From NCBI GenBank assembly GCA_913055735.1, contig CAJXKD010000001.1:2142281-2206280 (forward strand): 64,000 nucleotides of DNA, in the 5' to 3' direction. The notes beneath the pieces are model-generated. The model saw only the letters and a list, made by a program, of their open reading frames with translations, did no database searches and was not told the origin of the DNA. Of the stretch, positions 61,442 through 64,000 are shown piece after piece. Every line of letters begins with the position of its first letter. The stretch's first letter is position 1. This stretch comes from an uncultured Rhodospirillales bacterium. Its GTDB lineage: Bacteria; Pseudomonadota; Alphaproteobacteria; Rhodospirillales; UBA2165. The position numbers were made by a program, and so were the translations under genes.

Positions 61442-62140
61442 TTGTCTGGGGCGGGTGGCCACGATCTTTCCAATATTGAGGTGCTTGCGAGTTTATCGCC
61501 CGAGCAGCGCCGCGATTTCGAGAAATCCTGCCAGTGGCGGACGTTCGCTGCGGGTGAGCAGATCATCGATCAGCAGAGCGATTCGCGCGACGTCTATTTC
61601 GTGACGCGCGGTAAGGTGCGGATGGTGACGTTCGCGATGTCCGGCCGCGAAGTCGCTTTGGAAGACCAGGGCGCGGGCACCTATTTCGGTGAGCTCGCCG
61701 CCATCGATGGGCAGCCCCGTTCCACATCGGTGGTCGCGCTGGAAACGACGGACGTCGCCCGAATGGCACCCGAGCGATTTATCCATCTTGTCAAAATGTA
61801 TCCCGATGTTGCCCACACGGTGATGCAGCATCTGGCACAAGTCATTCGAGCGTCGGTCGACCGTATTGTCGACCTGTCCACCTTGGGGGCCAACAACCGC
61901 GTTCACGGCGAGTTGCTCCGCCAAGCACTCGCCGGGAAGCTCGATGGCGATACGTCCGTCATTTCACCGATCCCCGTTCATTCGGATATGGCCAGCCGGG
62001 CGAGCACCACCCGGGAAACGGTGGCCCGGGTCATGAACGACCTGGCCCGCCAGGGCCTGGTGAAAAGAGAGCGGAATTCGTTAATCGTCAATGACGTCGA
62101 AAAACTTCGGGAGATGGTCGACAAAGTCCGCGGATTTTAA
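61442..62140 (+). CDS. Crp/Fnr-family transcription regulator
   Basis: 232 residues from TTG; GGAGG lies 6 bases before it, while a GTG 6 bases earlier overlaps the ribosome-binding site. The cyclic-nucleotide-binding-like barrel spans about 10-125 (FAAGEQIIDQQSDSRDVYFV, then GTYFGELAAIDGQPRSTSVV), with a long dimer helix after it. The winged helix is near the end: ASTTRETVARVMNDLARQGL. GELAAIDGQPRS resembles the cAMP phosphate-binding cassette, so it may answer the cyclase at 37.9 kb. There are no Fnr-type Cys residues. Confidence 0.9.
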   Translation: MSGAGGHDLSNIEVLASLSPEQRRDFEKSCQWRTFAAGEQIIDQQSDSRDVYFVTRGKVRMVTFAMSGREVALEDQGAGTYFGELAAIDGQPRSTSVVALETTDVARMAPERFIHLVKMYPDVAHTVMQHLAQVIRASVDRIVDLSTLGANNRVHGELLRQALAGKLDGDTSVISPIPVHSDMASRASTTRETVARVMNDLARQGLVKRERNSLIVNDVEKLREMVDKVRGF

Positions 62141-62167
62141 GGGTTTTTTACGGCTTGTCCGATGGTG

Positions 62168-62191
62168 GAAGCCCCTTGAATAAGGGGCTTC
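62168..62191 (+). terminator. Hairpin after the Crp-like gene
   Basis: A perfect 10-bp stem (GAAGCCCCTT pairing with AAGGGGCTTC) with a GAAT loop, 28 bases after the stop codon. There is no U-tract, so termination may be partial. Confidence 0.6.
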
Positions 62192-62202
62192 TAATGCAAA
62201 GA

Positions 62203-62217
62203 TTAACACTATTCAAA
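62203..62217 (+). promoter_or_regulatory. CtrA-like site before divK
   Basis: TTAA-CACTATT-CAAA fits the CtrA pattern TTAA-N7-TTAA with one mismatch, 90 bases before the divK start. A second cluster TTTAAGATTTAAAC lies 10 bases on. CtrA control of divK is known in Caulobacter. Confidence 0.45.
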
Positions 62218-62306
62218 CGCGGTACGATCTTTAAGATTTAAACGACCATAAATCACTAGTGCGAGGATCACAGGCGCCCAAGGTCGAGCGCTGATTGAGT
62301 TTCATC

Positions 62307-62672
62307 ATGGCTAAAACAATTTTGATTGTCGAAGATAACGACCTCAATATGAAGTTGTTCAACGACCTGCTTCAGGCACATGGATACGACACGCTTCAAA
62401 CCAGCGATGGGTATGAAGCGATGGATATCACGCGGGAGCATCACCCCGACTTGATCCTCATGGACATTCAGTTGCCCAAGGTGTCGGGTTTGGACATCAT
62501 CAAGAAAATCAAAAGTGATGACGAGTTGAAGAACATTCCGGTCATCGCGGTGACCGCTTTTGCCATGAAGGGCGATGAAGAAAAGATTCGCGATGGCGGT
62601 TGTGATGGCTACATCGCCAAACCGATTTCGGTGCCGAGCTTCCTCGAAACCGTGGCGACCTTCCTCGGCTAG
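62307..62672 (+). CDS. divK: Single-domain response regulator DivK
   Basis: 121 residues from the ATG giving [18 protein letters not shown]. It is a receiver domain only: Asp9-Asp/Asn pocket (EDND), phospho-acceptor Asp53 in [12 protein letters not shown], Thr in VIAVTAFAM and Lys in YIAKPIS. Length, the [12 protein letters not shown] segment and Asp53 match DivK, the cell-cycle regulator that acts with DivJ, PleC and DivL to control CtrA. It is followed by convergent rpmG, as near Caulobacter divK-pleD-rpmG. Confidence 0.92.
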   Translation: MAKTILIVEDNDLNMKLFNDLLQAHGYDTLQTSDGYEAMDITREHHPDLILMDIQLPKVSGLDIIKKIKSDDELKNIPVIAVTAFAMKGDEEKIRDGGCDGYIAKPISVPSFLETVATFLG

Positions 62673-62715
62673 TCCGACACGGGCGACGGGGCTTTTCACA
62701 CCCCCCAAAACGACA

Positions 62716-62741
62716 TCAGGCGCGACATCGGTCGCGCCTGA
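62716..62741. terminator. Hairpin between convergent divK and rpmG
   Basis: A perfect 11-bp stem (TCAGGCGCGAC pairing with GTCGCGCCTGA) around an ATCG loop. On the minus strand a TTTT follows after a few bases; on the plus strand the flank is GAAAATTAG. It can end transcripts from both sides. Confidence 0.75.
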
Positions 62742-62795
62742 GAAAATTAGATCAGTTAAAGCCAATTAAACGGCACCGGGATACCGCGTGTCCAA

Positions 62796-62963
62796 TTACT
62801 TAATTTTGGCTTCCTTGAACATCACGTGCTTGCGCGCAACCGGATCGTATTTCCGGAATTCGAGCTTCTCGGTTTGCGTTTTGGGGTTCTTCTTCGCAAC
62901 GTAGAAAAAGCCCGTATCGGCGGTGCTCTGCAGCTTGACGACAATGGTGTTCGGCTTTGCCAT
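62796..62963 (-). CDS. rpmG: 50S ribosomal protein L33
   Basis: 55 residues: [20 protein letters not shown] then [20 protein letters not shown] and ending MFKEAKIK. The length and [12 protein letters not shown] core are those of L33. The two CxxC pairs of zinc-binding L33 are absent, so this is the zinc-free form. It lies tail to tail with divK. Confidence 0.96.
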   Translation of the reverse strand: MAKPNTIVVKLQSTADTGFFYVAKKNPKTQTEKLEFRKYDPVARKHVMFKEAKIK

Positions 62964-63068
62964 GCTTCTAAATCCGGCTGGGGTAGATCGAAACGGCCCG
63001 CACCATAGCGGTTCCGCCGTTCAAGTCAACACTCGCGATAAAATAGCCGAAATCCCCGAAATTTTCCG

Positions 63069-64000
63069 TTAACCCCGGCCCGCCGGGTTAGCCGCCACTG
63101 TCCGCCGGGAGGTAACGATCCTGCGGTAAAGGGCTGAATCCGCCAGCAGCCGCTGCGCCACTTCGATCTCCAGATTGCCCCGCGCCTCCCCCGCCGGGCA
63201 GTAGCCGCGGAGAGCTTTGCGTTGCCCGTGATCCTCGAAGGATACGGTTCGCCATTTTTCGAGGCGGTCGGCAAACTCGGCGGCGTGGTTGAGCGCCGTT
63301 TTGATGACCGCCGCCGCCGACCCTTGGGGGTCGCCGGTGTGAGAGCCGCTGGTACAAACGGTTGGGGCGATGCCGAGCCCGTGGAGGAGATAGCCCGACG
63401 GCGCCACGAAGCGCGACCACGTCAGGGTCATTTCGCCATTGTTCGGCAGCCGGGAGATTCTTTGAACCGTCCCTTTGCCGAACGATCCCGAACCGACGAT
63501 GACTGCCCGTTCGTTGTCTTGGAGGGCTGCCGCGACGATCTCCGAGGCCGAGGCAGATTTGCCGTCGACCAGAATGACGATAGGTTTGCCATTGGCAATG
63601 TCGGAAAAGTGGGCGTCATAGTCCCGCCGGCTATGGGGGTGGCGGCCCCAGGTGGAGACGATGCGGCCTTGGTCGAGAAACAGGTCGGAAACCTTAACGG
63701 CCTCGCTGAGCAGTCCGCCGGGGTTGTCCCGGAGATCCAGAATAAGCCCCGCCAAGTTGCCGACCGTCTGCTGGGCCCGCTTTACCTCTTCGACGATTTC
63801 CTCGGCCGTGTGATTATTGAAGCTCGAAACGCGGAGCAAGAGGTTGTCATCCAGCAGGCGGGCCCGCACGGTTGGATAGGTGATATGCGCCCGTTCGACG
63901 GCGAGAAGCGTTGGGAAGCCGCTTCTTCCCTGCCAGAGACCGACCATGGCGATAGATCCGGCGCGGCCCCTGAAAAGGCTGTTGATTTGATACCGGTCCA
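63069..64000 (-). CDS. S41-family carboxy-terminal processing protease (partial)
   Basis: The frame stays open to the end of the window, so the N terminus is missing; at least 309 residues are seen. The first part (AGSIAMVGLWQGRSGFPTLL) looks like the end of a PDZ domain. The catalytic core has GLILDLRDNPGGLLSEAVKV, the catalytic Ser in VDGKSASASEIVAAAL and Lys in GSGSFGKGTVQ, followed by LTWSRFVAPSGYLLHGLGI. The C-terminal 100 residues with PTVCTSGSHTG are unusual. Family members cut periplasmic proteins at the C terminus. An export signal cannot be judged. Confidence 0.9.
   Translation of the reverse strand, partial: DRYQINSLFRGRAGSIAMVGLWQGRSGFPTLLAVERAHITYPTVRARLLDDNLLLRVSSFNNHTAEEIVEEVKRAQQTVGNLAGLILDLRDNPGGLLSEAVKVSDLFLDQGRIVSTWGRHPHSRRDYDAHFSDIANGKPIVILVDGKSASASEIVAAALQDNERAVIVGSGSFGKGTVQRISRLPNNGEMTLTWSRFVAPSGYLLHGLGIAPTVCTSGSHTGDPQGSAAAVIKTALNHAAEFADRLEKWRTVSFEDHGQRKALRGYCPAGEARGNLEIEVAQRLLADSALYRRIVTSRRTVAANPAGRG

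Overview
The window reads as chromosomal DNA of a GC-rich free-living alphaproteobacterium, probably of the Rhodospirillales kind. The signs are a DivK response regulator next to rpmG, an RpoH heat-shock sigma factor with its RpoH box, adjacent hisZ and purA, a CtrA-like site before divK, and many uptake systems for organic acids and amino acids. I cannot name the species. There is no complete prophage, plasmid backbone, transposase or CRISPR array.

Layout. 1-30 kb is a mosaic of small catabolic gene clusters, each with its own importer: (i) 0.1-8.5 kb, two opposing operons of sugar-acid, aldehyde and keto-acid enzymes (Gfo/Idh/MocA, hydroxypyruvate isomerase-like, two aldo/keto reductases, two quinone oxidoreductases, HpcH/HpaI aldolase, FAH hydrolase); (ii) 8.6-12 kb, a tripartite tricarboxylate transporter TctCBA; (iii) 12.3-20.8 kb, a three-subunit molybdenum hydroxylase followed by a five-gene branched-chain-type ABC importer; (iv) 20.8-30 kb, VOC and cupin proteins, a TRAP transporter, and a run of GST, RidA, deacetylase, 3-hydroxyisobutyrate-dehydrogenase-like and amidase genes.

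30-37 kb is the most unusual part. A stand-alone histone H1-like Lys/Ala/Thr/Arg repeat protein is followed by a cyclase-family hydrolase whose first 50 or so residues are the same kind of H1-like tail. The two genes share nearly the same ribosome-binding and start region. A second cyclase and a beta-keto acid cleavage enzyme (BKACE) follow. Then comes an AT-rich island on the minus strand (three-helix membrane protein, tiny zinc-ribbon protein, trypsin-like protease) that surrounds a decayed, diverged 3-prime end of another BKACE gene.

37-43.5 kb holds a GAF-domain class III nucleotide cyclase, a secreted helical protein that lacks a canonical start codon, a lipoprotein, a BCCT transporter and an orphan holin-endolysin pair. 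43.4-44.1 kb is a noncoding control region with several direct repeats, including three 22-bp iterons. It precedes a five-gene chaperone-usher pilus operon (two subunits, chaperone, usher, two-domain tip protein) ending at 49.9 kb, followed by tRNA-Glu(CTC).

50-64 kb is mostly housekeeping: small envelope-stress-type proteins, a JAMM peptidase, RluD, RpoH, a tail-anchored pseudokinase with a membrane partner, PurA, HisZ, a glycosyltransferase, a Crp/Fnr regulator, DivK, L33 and an S41 protease that runs off the end. All calls are from reading the sequence; no database search was run.
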